From assembly GCA_021848345.1 (NCBI GenBank), contig JAJZUV010000002.1, positions 248,001 to 312,000 on the forward strand: a stretch of DNA of 64,000 bases, read 5' to 3'. The position numbers and the translations under genes were made by a program. The DNA is from Pseudomonadota bacterium (lineage in GTDB: Bacteria > Pseudomonadota > Gammaproteobacteria > Burkholderiales > Burkholderiaceae_C). Below, piece by piece: positions 9,142 to 17,147 of this stretch. How positions within the stretch are numbered: the stretch's first letter is position 1; each line of letters starts with the position of its first letter. The notes beneath the pieces are model-generated. The model saw nothing but the letters and a program-made list of their open reading frames with translations. It searched no databases and had not been told where the DNA came from.

Positions 9142-10194
9142 ATGCGTCCGCGAACATCCGTGCTGTCGGCAGGGGGAGCCTTCTCGGTCGAGGACCGCCG
9201 CAGCCTGAAAGGCTATGCGGCGGCCATCGCGGCCCTGCACATCGTCGGGTGGGGGCTGTGCCTGGTCTACACGCGCTCGCATCCGGCCCTGTTGGGCATG
9301 GGTCTGGCCGCCTATCTGTTCGGCCTGCGCCACGCCTTCGACGCCGATCACGTCGCGGCCATCGACGACACGGTGCGCCTGATGCTGCGAAACAACCGCG
9401 GCCCGCTCGGCGTCGGATTCTTTTTTTCCCTCGGGCATTCCACGGTCGTGTTCCTGTTGGCCGTTCTGACCGCCGTGCTGTCCGGTGTCGTGAAGCATCG
9501 GCTGCCGGGCCTGGTGCATTTCGGCAGCGTGGCCGGCGCGCTGATCTCGGGGGTGTTCCTGCTGGGCATCGGGCTGCTCAACCTGGCGGTGCTGCTGGAC
9601 ATGCTGAAAATCTGGCATCGGCGTCACGAAGCGCACGATCATGCGCACCTGGACGAGCTGCTGGCTCGCCGCGGCCTGCTCAATCGCCTTTTCGGCCAGC
9701 GCCTCACGCGCATGATCCGGCACGCCTGGCAGATGTACCCGGTGGGATTGCTGTTCGGATTGGGTTTCGACACCGCATCGGAAATCGCGCTGCTGGCCCT
9801 GGCCGGGGGGGCCGCGCTCGGCAGCCTGCCGGTCGGCGCGGTGCTGGCGCTTCCGATCCTGTTCACCGCCGGGATGTCGATGATGGACACCGCCGAGGGG
9901 GTGCTGATGACCCGTGCCTACGGCTGGGCGATCTTCGATCCGGTGCGCCGGATCTTCTACAACCTGACCACCACCTCCCTGTCCGTCGCGGCCGCGTGGA
10001 TCATCGGCAGCATCGAGATCCTGCAGGTGCTGGTCGGCGAACTCCATCTGCGCGGAAGGTGGGCCGAATGGATGGCCCATCTTCCCTTCGGCGCCTTCGG
10101 CTACGCCATCGTCGCGCTGTTCCTGCTGGCCTGGGGCGCCTCCTACCTGGTCTGGCGCCTGGGGCGTTTCGAGCCGGCGCGGGCGGCTCGATAG
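9142..10194 (+). CDS. HoxN/NixA family nickel/cobalt permease (NiCoT)
   Basis: This 350-residue integral membrane protein has about eight helices and the NiCoT signature HAFDADH at residues 64-70 in helix II, whose His and Asp residues bind the metal. Further family motifs are LGHSTVVF, LGFDTASE and GMSMMDTAEG. It should import Ni2+ and/or Co2+ across the inner membrane. A loop of about 40 residues with histidines (WHRRHEAHDHAHLDE, near 155-169) may help gather metal. The ATG at 9142 has a strong AAGGAG site 5 bases upstream. No nickel enzyme is encoded in the window, and I see no metal riboswitch in the 151 bases before it. Confidence 0.92.
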   Translation: MRPRTSVLSAGGAFSVEDRRSLKGYAAAIAALHIVGWGLCLVYTRSHPALLGMGLAAYLFGLRHAFDADHVAAIDDTVRLMLRNNRGPLGVGFFFSLGHSTVVFLLAVLTAVLSGVVKHRLPGLVHFGSVAGALISGVFLLGIGLLNLAVLLDMLKIWHRRHEAHDHAHLDELLARRGLLNRLFGQRLTRMIRHAWQMYPVGLLFGLGFDTASEIALLALAGGAALGSLPVGAVLALPILFTAGMSMMDTAEGVLMTRAYGWAIFDPVRRIFYNLTTTSLSVAAAWIIGSIEILQVLVGELHLRGRWAEWMAHLPFGAFGYAIVALFLLAWGASYLVWRLGRFEPARAAR

Positions 10195-10395
10195 ATCCGC
10201 CGGTTCAGCAGATGCGCGGCAGCTGGTCTCCCACCAGCATGTCCGCGCGACGCTCGCCCATATCCCCGCCGGGCAGGCACAGCGGAGTGATCACGCACGC
10301 TGGGCATGGGCTTGGACCGGCAAATGATGGACGGAGATCGCCGCTGATCGATGAATTCTGCCTACATAGTGCCTACATCGCAGCCGGAAATGACA
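10195..10395. other. Gene-poor gap between Ni/Co permease and tRNA-Lys, with a short direct repeat
   Basis: This stretch holds no gene I can support. It contains two copies of TGCCTACAT (10359-10367 and 10370-10378) with 11-base periodicity. On the minus strand an open frame ends at the stop 10205-10207 and would encode a cysteine-containing peptide ending VITPLCLPGGDMGERRADM and then LVGDQLPRIC, with a possible GTG start. It could be a small gene or the end of a decayed one. Being next to a tRNA 3' end, it may be a relic of an integrated element. Confidence 0.35.
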
Positions 10396-10426
10396 AAGGG
10401 CCTGGCGATGAAATCGCCAAGCCCTT
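10396..10426 (-). terminator. Hairpin terminator after tRNA-Lys
   Basis: Reading the minus strand, a 14-bp stem with one mismatch and a 3-base loop follows the tRNA by 8 bases. On the plus strand the arms are AAGGGCCTGGCGAT (10396-10409) and ATCGCCAAGCCCTT (10413-10426). Only a short T-run follows. It most likely ends the tRNA-Lys transcript. Confidence 0.7.
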
Positions 10427-10434
10427 GAATTTGC

Positions 10435-10510
10435 TGGTGGGTCGTGCGTGACTCGAACACGCGACCAACGGATTAAAAGTCCGCTGCTCTACCGACTGAG
10501 CTAACGACCC
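10435..10510 (-). tRNA. tRNA-Lys (anticodon TTT)
   Basis: The minus strand folds as a full 76-nt tRNA. The acceptor stem is GGGTCGT with ACGACCC, the D-arm holds AGCTCAGTCGGTAGAGC, the anticodon loop is CTTTTAA with anticodon TTT, and the T-loop is TTCGAGT. The CCA end is encoded in the gene (10435-10437). A TATGAT box lies upstream on the minus strand (plus-strand 10526-10531). Confidence 0.97.
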
Positions 10511-10522
10511 CGACCGAAACAC

Positions 10523-11359
10523 TCAATCATAACAAAGTGCGTCGTGCCTGCCGGACGGTTTGCGCGCGGGCGCGTCACGTTCGCGCCGCAAGGCGACGGC
10601 TTCCACCGCGAAGCCCGCGGCGACCATGCCGAAGCTGGCGGTGACCATGACGCTGGAGCCGTAGCCGGCGCAGTTCAGGCCGGCGCCGGGGTCGTCGGGC
10701 ACGGCGCAGTCCTGTTGCAGCAGTGCGGCGCGCGGCTCGTCGGAGCACACGCAGGACAGGCCGATCGGGCCCTGGCGCGCCGCCGCGTGCTCGCGGCGCA
10801 TGCGGTAGCGCAGCTTGGCCAGCAGCGGGTCGCCGCGCACGTCGGCCAGGTCCATCACCCGCACGTGCTGGGCCAGGCGCTTGCCGCCGGCGGCGCCGGA
10901 GACGATCAGGGGCATGCGCGCGCGCAGCGCGTGCGCGGCCATCGCGGCCTTCGCGCGCACCTGGTCGCAGCAGTCGAGCAGCACGTCGGCTCGCGCGGGC
11001 AGTAGTTCGGCGAGGTTGTCGGCGTCGAGGAATTCCTCGACCTCGTGAAGCACGCAGTCGGGGTTGATGTCGTGCAGGCGCCGGGCGAGGGCGCGCACCT
11101 TGGCCTCGCCCAGCGTGGAGCCCAGCGCCTGGGCCTGGCGATTGATGTTGGACTCGGCCACGTGGTCGAGGTCGATCAGCGTGAGCTCCCCCACGCCGCT
11201 GCGCGCCAGTGCCTCGGCCGCCCAGGAGCCGACGCCGCCGACGCCGACCACCACCATGTGGGCGCCGCGCAGGCGCTCGAGCGCGGCGTCGCCGTACAGC
11301 CGGGCGATGCCGCCGAAGCGGCGGTTCGGGTCGGGGCGCTCGGCCGCCTGTACGCTCAT
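10523..11359 (-). CDS. tcdA: tRNA threonylcarbamoyladenosine dehydratase TcdA (CsdL)
   Basis: This 278-residue E1/ThiF-like enzyme cyclises t6A to ct6A at position 37 of ANN-decoding tRNAs, using ATP. The nucleotide-binding loop GVGGVGSWAAEAL lies near residues 39-51, followed by LIDLDHV and SNINRQ. C-terminal cysteines occur in SCVCSDEP. It starts FGGIARLYG, as TcdA proteins do. The ATG at 11359 is preferred over the GTG at 11365 because GAGGAGG sits 8 bases before it. It is the last gene of a minus-strand pair with the YeeE transporter (22-base gap) and lies beside tRNA-Lys(TTT), an ANN-decoding tRNA. Confidence 0.9.
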   Translation of the reverse strand: MSVQAAERPDPNRRFGGIARLYGDAALERLRGAHMVVVGVGGVGSWAAEALARSGVGELTLIDLDHVAESNINRQAQALGSTLGEAKVRALARRLHDINPDCVLHEVEEFLDADNLAELLPARADVLLDCCDQVRAKAAMAAHALRARMPLIVSGAAGGKRLAQHVRVMDLADVRGDPLLAKLRYRMRREHAAARQGPIGLSCVCSDEPRAALLQQDCAVPDDPGAGLNCAGYGSSVMVTASFGMVAAGFAVEAVALRRERDAPARKPSGRHDALCYD

Positions 11360-11381
11360 TGGCACACCCTCCTCGCTGCGC

Positions 11382-12506
11382 TCATGCCTGCCGCTCCAGG
11401 CGCCAGGCCTGGTATTTCACGCCGATCACGCCGCCGGCGATGATGGAAATCAGCGCCAGCCAGCTGGTGGGCGACAGCGTAGACACCCCGGTGATGCCCT
11501 GGCCCACGGTGCAGCCCATCGCGGTGACTCCGCCGATGCCCATGAGCAGGCCGCCGACGATGTGGTTGGCCGTGTCTTCCAGGCCGGCCAGGCCTTCCCA
11601 GCGGAAGCGCCGCGTGGCCAGCGCGTGCAGCGCCGAACCGACGACGACGCCGAACACGGAGACGATGCCGATGGTCAGCACGTTGCTGCTGTCGCTGTAC
11701 AGCAGCAGCCAGTTCAGCGTGGCCGCCAACGGCGACACGAAGGTGAAGGACTCGGCATGGTTGCCGCTGCTGCCGATGTAGGTGGCCTGCAGGGTCTGCG
11801 GGTCCTCGGCGACGAAGCCCAGGTGGGCCGACACCCACCACAGCGCCACCACCAGGGCGCCGATGCCCAGGCCGCCGAGCAGCAGCCGCGCGTCGCGGCC
11901 CTCGCGCCGGGCCAGCGCCCACGCGGCCAGCGCCAGGCCGCCGGCGTTGCCCAGCAGCAGCAGCCAGTCGCGCGCGGGCCAGCCGGTGTGGCGCGCCAGC
12001 AGCGAGGGCAGGTCCTGGCGGCCGGCGAGCTGCAGGGCCACGCGGTCCAGCAGGTACACCCGGGGCAGCGCGGTGATGCCGCGCAGCGTGGCATAGGCGC
12101 CCACGGCCAGCATGGTGAACACCACCAGCGCCTTCAGGCTGCCGCTGCCCATGCGCACCAGGGTCTTGCTGCCGCAGCCCGAGGCCAGCACCATGCCCAC
12201 GCCGAACAGCACCCCGCCGACCAGCGCCGACAGCCAGGTCACGCTGGGCACGGTGTAGATGCTGGCGGAAAGGTCGATCTGTCCGGTGGCGGCCAGCCAG
12301 CTGGTGCCGAGCAGGGCGGTGGCGATGGCCAGTACCCACATGCGCATGCGCGTCCAGTCGCCGAAGTTGACGATGTCAGCCACCGAGCCCATGGAACAGA
12401 ACTGGGTGCGGTGCATGACCGCGCCGAACAACAGGCTGAGCACGAAGGTGCTGGCAAGCACCAGGTGGTTCAGGCTGCTCATCGAAGTCGAGGGGTCGGT
12501 GGGCAT
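11382..12506 (-). CDS. YeeE/YedE family sulfur-compound transporter
   Basis: This 374-residue polytopic membrane protein has repeated YeeE motifs with conserved cysteines: HRTQFCSMGSVADIVNF near residues 32-48, ASGCGSKTLVRMGSGSLKA near 105-123, and AMGCTVGQGITGVSTLSPTS near 325-344. YeeE homologues import thiosulfate, and the cysteines relay the substrate by hydrogen bonds. It is longer than minimal YeeE proteins and appears to be the fused full-length type. An internal ATG at 12482 is an alternative start; neither has a strong ribosome-binding site. The substrate (thiosulfate or another sulfur species) is inferred from the family. Confidence 0.88.
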   Translation of the reverse strand: MPTDPSTSMSSLNHLVLASTFVLSLLFGAVMHRTQFCSMGSVADIVNFGDWTRMRMWVLAIATALLGTSWLAATGQIDLSASIYTVPSVTWLSALVGGVLFGVGMVLASGCGSKTLVRMGSGSLKALVVFTMLAVGAYATLRGITALPRVYLLDRVALQLAGRQDLPSLLARHTGWPARDWLLLLGNAGGLALAAWALARREGRDARLLLGGLGIGALVVALWWVSAHLGFVAEDPQTLQATYIGSSGNHAESFTFVSPLAATLNWLLLYSDSSNVLTIGIVSVFGVVVGSALHALATRRFRWEGLAGLEDTANHIVGGLLMGIGGVTAMGCTVGQGITGVSTLSPTSWLALISIIAGGVIGVKYQAWRLERQA

Positions 12507-12627
12507 GGGCGATGCGAAGGGCCTTGCGCGGCGGGCTTGCGCCGCCCGGGGGAGGCCTCGATGCTGGGGAATGCCGATTGTCCCACGCGGCGCGGGGGCG
12601 TGCGCAAGGGGCGACTTCCGCGATGCC

Positions 12628-13341
12628 TCAGAGCGGGCGGTAGCGCGTGGGGTCGGTCACGCCGGCCGCCTCGAACCCGGCGGCGCGGATGCGGCAGGAA
12701 TCGCAGCGACCGCAGGCGCGGCCCTGCTCGTCGGCCTGGTAGCAGCTGACGGTGAGCGAGAAGTCCACGCCCAGGCGCAGTCCCTCGCCGATGATCTCGG
12801 ACTTGCTCAGTTCGATGATCGGCGCGTGCACCCGCATGGCCTGGCCTTCCACGCCCTCGCGCGTGGCCAGGTTGGCCAGGCGTTCGAAGGCCTCGACGTA
12901 GGCGGGGCGGCAGTCGGGGTAGCCGGAGTAGTCCACCGCGTTGGCGCCGTAGAACAGGTCGTGCCCGCCCAGCGCCTCGACCCACGACAGCGCCAGCGAC
13001 AGCATCACGGTATTGCGCGCGGGCACGTAGGTGCTGGGGATGCCCTGGGATGCGCCGTCGGTGGGCACCCGCATGCCGGCATCGGTGAGGGAGGAACCGC
13101 CGAAGCGCCCGAAGTCCACCTGTACGATCTCGTGGCGCACCGCGCCCAGGGCCTGAGCCACGCGGCGCGCGGCGTCGAGTTCGACGCGGTGGCGCTGTCC
13201 GTAGTCCAGTGACAACGCGTGGCAGGCGTAGCCGGCCTCGCGCGCCAGCGCCAGCACGGTGGCCGAGTCCAGGCCGCCCGACACCAGCACCACGGCGGGG
13301 GCGCCCCGGCGGGGCGCGGCCGCCAACGCCGTGCGGGCCAT
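12628..13341 (-). CDS. queC: 7-cyano-7-deazaguanine synthase QueC
   Basis: This 237-residue enzyme makes preQ0 from 7-carboxy-7-deazaguanine with ATP and ammonia, in queuosine biosynthesis. The ATP pyrophosphatase loop is VSGGLDSAT near residues 19-27. The zinc site is near the C-terminus: [18 protein letters not shown] supplies the four cysteines. The start ATG overlaps the cpoB stop (TAATG), so it is the last gene of the tolB-pal-cpoB-queC unit, an order common in betaproteobacteria. Confidence 0.96.
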   Translation of the reverse strand: MARTALAAAPRRGAPAVVLVSGGLDSATVLALAREAGYACHALSLDYGQRHRVELDAARRVAQALGAVRHEIVQVDFGRFGGSSLTDAGMRVPTDGASQGIPSTYVPARNTVMLSLALSWVEALGGHDLFYGANAVDYSGYPDCRPAYVEAFERLANLATREGVEGQAMRVHAPIIELSKSEIIGEGLRLGVDFSLTVSCYQADEQGRACGRCDSCRIRAAGFEAAGVTDPTRYRPL

Positions 13342-14120
13342 TACTTCAGCTTCGCCAGCCGGTCGTGCGCGGCGGCGGCGGCTTCGGACTGCGGGTAGTT
13401 CTTGATCAGGCGGGTCAGCGTGACGCGCGCGGCCTTGATCTCGCGCTGCTCGAGCTGGCAGTTGGCCAGGCCGAGCATGGCCTCGGGCACGCGCTGGGCA
13501 TCGGGATGCGACTGGATCAGGTCCTGGAAGGCGGCGGCCGCGTCGTGGTAGCGCTGCTGGCCGAACAGCGAGTTGCCCAGCCAGTACTTCGCGTCGGCCT
13601 GGTAGGGGCTGGCGGGGTACTGGGCGATGAAGGCCTGGAACTGGGTCGTTGCGTTCGCGAACTGGCCGCCCCGGAAGGTATTGAGTGCCTGCTCGAAGGC
13701 AGCCTTCTCGGCCGGCTGCACGGTGAAGGTCTTGCCGCCGATCTGCACCTGCACCGGCTCCAGCGGCGCCAGGCGCTGGTTCAGCGCGCTCTGGCTGGCC
13801 TGCATCTTGGCCAGCGCGGTGTTGAGCTGCTGGGTGTTGGTGTCCTGCTGGCCGCGCAGCTGGGCGATCTCGCCCTGCAGCTGGGTGATCTGGTTCGACA
13901 GGTCGAGCAGGGAATTGCGCAACTGCTTGACCTGCGACTGCTGGTCGGCCTGCAGCTGGGCCACCTGCTGGCGCAATTGCAGGATGGCGCGGCGGGCGTC
14001 GTTGTCGGCGAACAGGTCGGCGTGCGCGGCGCCGGTCCAGGCCAGGCCGCCCAGGCCGAGGGCCAGGGCGCCGGCGGCGCGGCGCAGGCGCGCGCCGGAT
14101 GCGAAGGGCTTGAGCGTCAT
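13341..14120 (-). CDS. cpoB: Tol-Pal system protein CpoB (YbgF)
   Basis: This 259-residue periplasmic protein has a signal peptide (residues about 1-35, ending AAHA), an N-terminal trimerising coiled coil (about 40-110, rich in Gln and Leu) and C-terminal TPR repeats starting near residue 130 ([21 protein letters not shown]). CpoB coordinates peptidoglycan synthesis with Tol-driven outer-membrane constriction at division. It sits between pal and queC, as in relatives. Confidence 0.93.
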   Translation of the reverse strand: MTLKPFASGARLRRAAGALALGLGGLAWTGAAHADLFADNDARRAILQLRQQVAQLQADQQSQVKQLRNSLLDLSNQITQLQGEIAQLRGQQDTNTQQLNTALAKMQASQSALNQRLAPLEPVQVQIGGKTFTVQPAEKAAFEQALNTFRGGQFANATTQFQAFIAQYPASPYQADAKYWLGNSLFGQQRYHDAAAAFQDLIQSHPDAQRVPEAMLGLANCQLEQREIKAARVTLTRLIKNYPQSEAAAAAHDRLAKLK

Positions 14121-14150
14121 GGCGCGGTCTCCGGAGCTTGGTTCAGGCGA

Positions 14151-14732
14151 TCAGGGCTGGTAGACGATGTCCACGCGGCGGTTCTCGGCGTAGTCCTGCT
14201 GAGAGTCGCCGGTGGCCTTGGGCTTTTCCTTGCCGAAGCTGATGGCTTCCATCTGGCCGGGCTTCACCCCCAGCAGTTCCAGGCCCTGGCGCACCGCGTC
14301 GGCGCGCTTCTGGCCCAGGGCCAGGTTGTACTCGCGGCTGCCGCGGGCGTCGGTGTTGCCTTGCAGCTGCACGTGGGCGGCGGGGTGCGAGGCCAGGTAC
14401 TGGGCGTTGCCCTGCATGGTGGCCTGGTAGCGCGGGTCGACGCTGTAGCTGTCGTAGGCGAAGTACACGCTGCGCCCGACGTCGGCGGTGGGGCCGGAGT
14501 TGGGCCCGCCGGCATCCTGCTCGGAGGCGCCGCCGGTCTGCACCGCGGCCACCGAGCTCTGGCCCGCCCCCTGGGCGCTGGCGCCGCCGGCACCCAGCGC
14601 GCCCACCGGGGTGGCGGTCTGGGCCTGCACGGGGGCCGGGTGGTCGAGGCTGACGCCGGAGGCACAGCCGCCGAGCACGGCGGCGGCGGCCAGCGCGGCC
14701 AGCCAGGTGAAGTGGCGCGATACGGTGGTCAT
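14151..14732 (-). CDS. pal: Peptidoglycan-associated lipoprotein Pal
   Basis: This 193-residue lipoprotein has a lipobox LGGC at residues 20-23, a long Ala/Gly/Gln-rich linker (about 25-85) and the OmpA-like peptidoglycan-binding domain. That domain starts at VYFAYDSYSVDPRY and ends in the NTDARGSREYNLALGQKRAD motif and a C-terminal RRVDIVYQP. Pal ties the outer membrane to peptidoglycan and binds TolB. The linker is longer than in E. coli Pal. The ATG at 14732 gives a proper lipoprotein signal; the frame remains open further upstream but has no signal there. Confidence 0.96.
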   Translation of the reverse strand: MTTVSRHFTWLAALAAAAVLGGCASGVSLDHPAPVQAQTATPVGALGAGGASAQGAGQSSVAAVQTGGASEQDAGGPNSGPTADVGRSVYFAYDSYSVDPRYQATMQGNAQYLASHPAAHVQLQGNTDARGSREYNLALGQKRADAVRQGLELLGVKPGQMEAISFGKEKPKATGDSQQDYAENRRVDIVYQP

Positions 14733-14842
14733 GGATCTGCTCTGCAAGGACTTGCGGAATCGGGAGAGTACGCCAGGACGCGTTGCGCCCCGGCGGGACG
14801 GGAGATCGGCGTGGGCGCCGCGGCGCGGCGGCGCCCCGGGTG

Positions 14843-16168
14843 TCAGGCCGGCGTGGTCCACGGGCCCCACGAGGGTTCGCGCACGTTCTCGCCGCGCGCC
14901 GCCAGGGTCGTGCGCACGTTGCCGTCCACGGAGACCGTGCGCAGCACCTGCGCGCCGCCTTCGCTGGCCGCGTACACCAGGATCTGCCCGTTGGGCGCGA
15001 AACTGGGGTGGCCGTCGTTGGGGCCGTCGCCCAGCGCGCGGGTGCTGCCGCTCGCCAGGTCCTGCAACCACAGCTGGTAGTCGTTGCCCTGGCGCGAGAC
15101 GAAGGCCAGGGACTTGCCGTCCGGGCTGATCGCGGGGCTGACGTTGTAGGTGCCGGCGAAGGTGATGCGACGGACGTTCGAACCGTCGAGCCCGGCCTGG
15201 TAGATCTGCGGCGAGCCGTCGCGGTCGCTGACGAAATACAGGCTCTTGCCGTCGGGCGCGAACACCGGCTCGGTGGCGATGCTGCTTGCCCGGATGACCG
15301 GACGCGCCGGACCGCCGTTCACCGGCACCGTGAAGATCTGCGAGGCCGCGCCGATGGTCAGCACCACCGCCAGCGTGCGTCCGTCGGGCGAGAAGGCCGG
15401 GGCGCTGTTGCTGCCGCGGAAGTTCGCCACTGCCCGGCGCGCCCCGGTGCGCACGTTCTGCACGAACACCACGGGCTTGCCGGTCTCGAAGGACACGTAG
15501 GCCAGGTTGTTGCCGTCGGGCGCCCAGGCGGGCGACATCAGGGGTTCGCGGCTGCGCAGCGCGGCCAGCGGGTTGTAGCCGTCGCTGTCGGCCACCAGCA
15601 GGGTGTAGTTGTTGCGTCCGCTCTGGCCTACGAAGGCGATGCGGGTGGCGAACACGCCGCGCTGCCCGGTGAGCTTCTGGTAGATGAAGTCGGCGATGCG
15701 GTGCGCCGCCAGGCGCAGGTCGCCGGTGAGCACGCGCAGCGCCAGGCCGCCCAGGTCGCGCTGGCCGACCGCGTCCCACAGGCGGAAGCGGATCTGCCAG
15801 GTCTGCGGGCCGGCCGCTTCCACGCTGCCGCCGCCTGCCGCCTCGACCTGGGCGGCGGTCCATTGCGCGTAGGCGGGAGGTCCGGCGTCGCTGAGGGTGG
15901 GCGAAGAGGCCGCCGGCGTCACGCGAAACTGACCACTGCGCGTGAGGTCGGCGCGGATGATGTCGGCCAGCGGCTGCGGGCAGGCGGACTGCCCGGCGAA
16001 GTCGGAAATCAGCACGGGAATCTGGTGTGCGCCGATGCCGGAGACATCCACGCGGAACTGCGCGCGGGCCAGCAGGGGTTCGGCGGCCAGACCGAGGGCG
16101 CCGGCGAGGCGCAGGCCGCGCGCCGCGGCCGGCAGGGCCGTACCGAGTACAAAGCGTCGTCGTTGCAT
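14843..16168 (-). CDS. tolB: Tol-Pal system beta-propeller protein TolB
   Basis: This 441-residue periplasmic protein has an N-terminal alpha/beta domain (IPVLISDFAGQ) and a six-bladed propeller with repeated PDGKSL motifs (for example FAPDGKSLYFVSDRDG, ISPDGKSLAFVSRQG, FAPNGQILVYAAS). The export signal begins MQRRRFVLG, which resembles a twin-arginine motif rather than a plain Sec signal. The ATG at 16168 is chosen because AGGAA lies 5 bases upstream and it gives this signal. It heads the tolB-pal-cpoB-queC block. Confidence 0.95.
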   Translation of the reverse strand: MQRRRFVLGTALPAAARGLRLAGALGLAAEPLLARAQFRVDVSGIGAHQIPVLISDFAGQSACPQPLADIIRADLTRSGQFRVTPAASSPTLSDAGPPAYAQWTAAQVEAAGGGSVEAAGPQTWQIRFRLWDAVGQRDLGGLALRVLTGDLRLAAHRIADFIYQKLTGQRGVFATRIAFVGQSGRNNYTLLVADSDGYNPLAALRSREPLMSPAWAPDGNNLAYVSFETGKPVVFVQNVRTGARRAVANFRGSNSAPAFSPDGRTLAVVLTIGAASQIFTVPVNGGPARPVIRASSIATEPVFAPDGKSLYFVSDRDGSPQIYQAGLDGSNVRRITFAGTYNVSPAISPDGKSLAFVSRQGNDYQLWLQDLASGSTRALGDGPNDGHPSFAPNGQILVYAASEGGAQVLRTVSVDGNVRTTLAARGENVREPSWGPWTTPA

Positions 16169-16285
16169 GGGGTTCCTGGCAGGCTGGCAGCCGGGCAAGA
16201 GGCTGCAGCGCGGGATTCTAGGGCCTGGGCGCGCGTGCCGGGGCGACTTGCGGCGGTTTCACGGAGCGCTGACGGAGCGCGCCGA

Positions 16286-17074
16286 TCAGGTCGGCCGCTT
16301 GTCCGCCTCTCTTTGCAGCAGCCACAGCTTGACGTAGCGGTAGTAGGCGCCGTGGGCATTGGACAGAGCCAGCACCAGCCCGAGGCGCCCGTCCAGGAAC
16401 CCGCGCTTGAGGAGGTAGCCGCGCACGAAGGTCCAGAATCCATGGCCCAGCGCGCCCGCGATGCTGGTTCGGCGGCCGCGCGCGTGCATGGCGCGCGCGC
16501 CGGCGGTCGAATACGCATCGAGCTTGGCCAGAACCTGCTGCATGTCCCGGTAGGAGTAATGCCGCATCGGCGAATGCAGGCGCCCGTGAGGCTTGTCGGC
16601 CAGCAGGCGTTCGTGCACCAGGTCGTCGCTGAAGCGCGCGCTGCCGCGGCGGAACAGGCGCAGCACGTCGTCGGGGTACCAGTCGCCGTGGCGCATGAAC
16701 TGACCGCAGTAGCTCGACACGCGGGAGATGGCGAAGGCCGCCGGGGCCCCCGGTGCGCGTATGGCCTCGCGGATCTCGCGTGCGAGTTCGGGGCTGACGC
16801 GTTCGTCGGCGTCGATGGACAGCACCCAGTCGCAGCCGGCCAGGGCCACGGCGCGGTTCTTCTGCGGGCCGAAGCCCGGCCAGTCCGGGGTGACGTGCAC
16901 GCGCGCGCCGGCGGCGCGCGCCAGATCGGGCGTGGCGTCGGTGCTGCCGTTGTCGAGCACGACGATCTCGTCGCACCAGGCGAGCGACTCCAGGCAGGCG
17001 GGCAGGTTGGCCGCCTCGTCGCGGGTGATGATCACGGCCGACACCGTGGGGCCAGCACTGGGGCGGTTGGGCAT
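16286..17074 (-). CDS. Family 2 glycosyltransferase, WaaE/KdtX-like
   Basis: This 262-residue GT-A glycosyltransferase has the motifs VSAVIITRDEAANL (residues about 11-24), EIVVLDNGSTDAT and WVLSIDADERV with the DAD metal-binding triad. The middle part, RVSSYCGQFMRHGDWYPD then DVLRLFRR, is typical of the WaaE/KdtX group that adds a sugar to the LPS inner core. It stands divergent from msbA, which exports the LPS precursor, and this supports an LPS role. The ATG at 17074 is 73 bases from the msbA ATG, so both genes share a promoter region. The exact sugar donor is not readable. Confidence 0.88.
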   Translation of the reverse strand: MPNRPSAGPTVSAVIITRDEAANLPACLESLAWCDEIVVLDNGSTDATPDLARAAGARVHVTPDWPGFGPQKNRAVALAGCDWVLSIDADERVSPELAREIREAIRAPGAPAAFAISRVSSYCGQFMRHGDWYPDDVLRLFRRGSARFSDDLVHERLLADKPHGRLHSPMRHYSYRDMQQVLAKLDAYSTAGARAMHARGRRTSIAGALGHGFWTFVRGYLLKRGFLDGRLGLVLALSNAHGAYYRYVKLWLLQREADKRPT

Positions 17075-17147
17075 GGCGGGCAACGGGCGCAGGGGCCTAT
17101 GGTAGAAAGAGGGATTCGGATCCGACGCGCATTCTCGCTCTTTCTCC

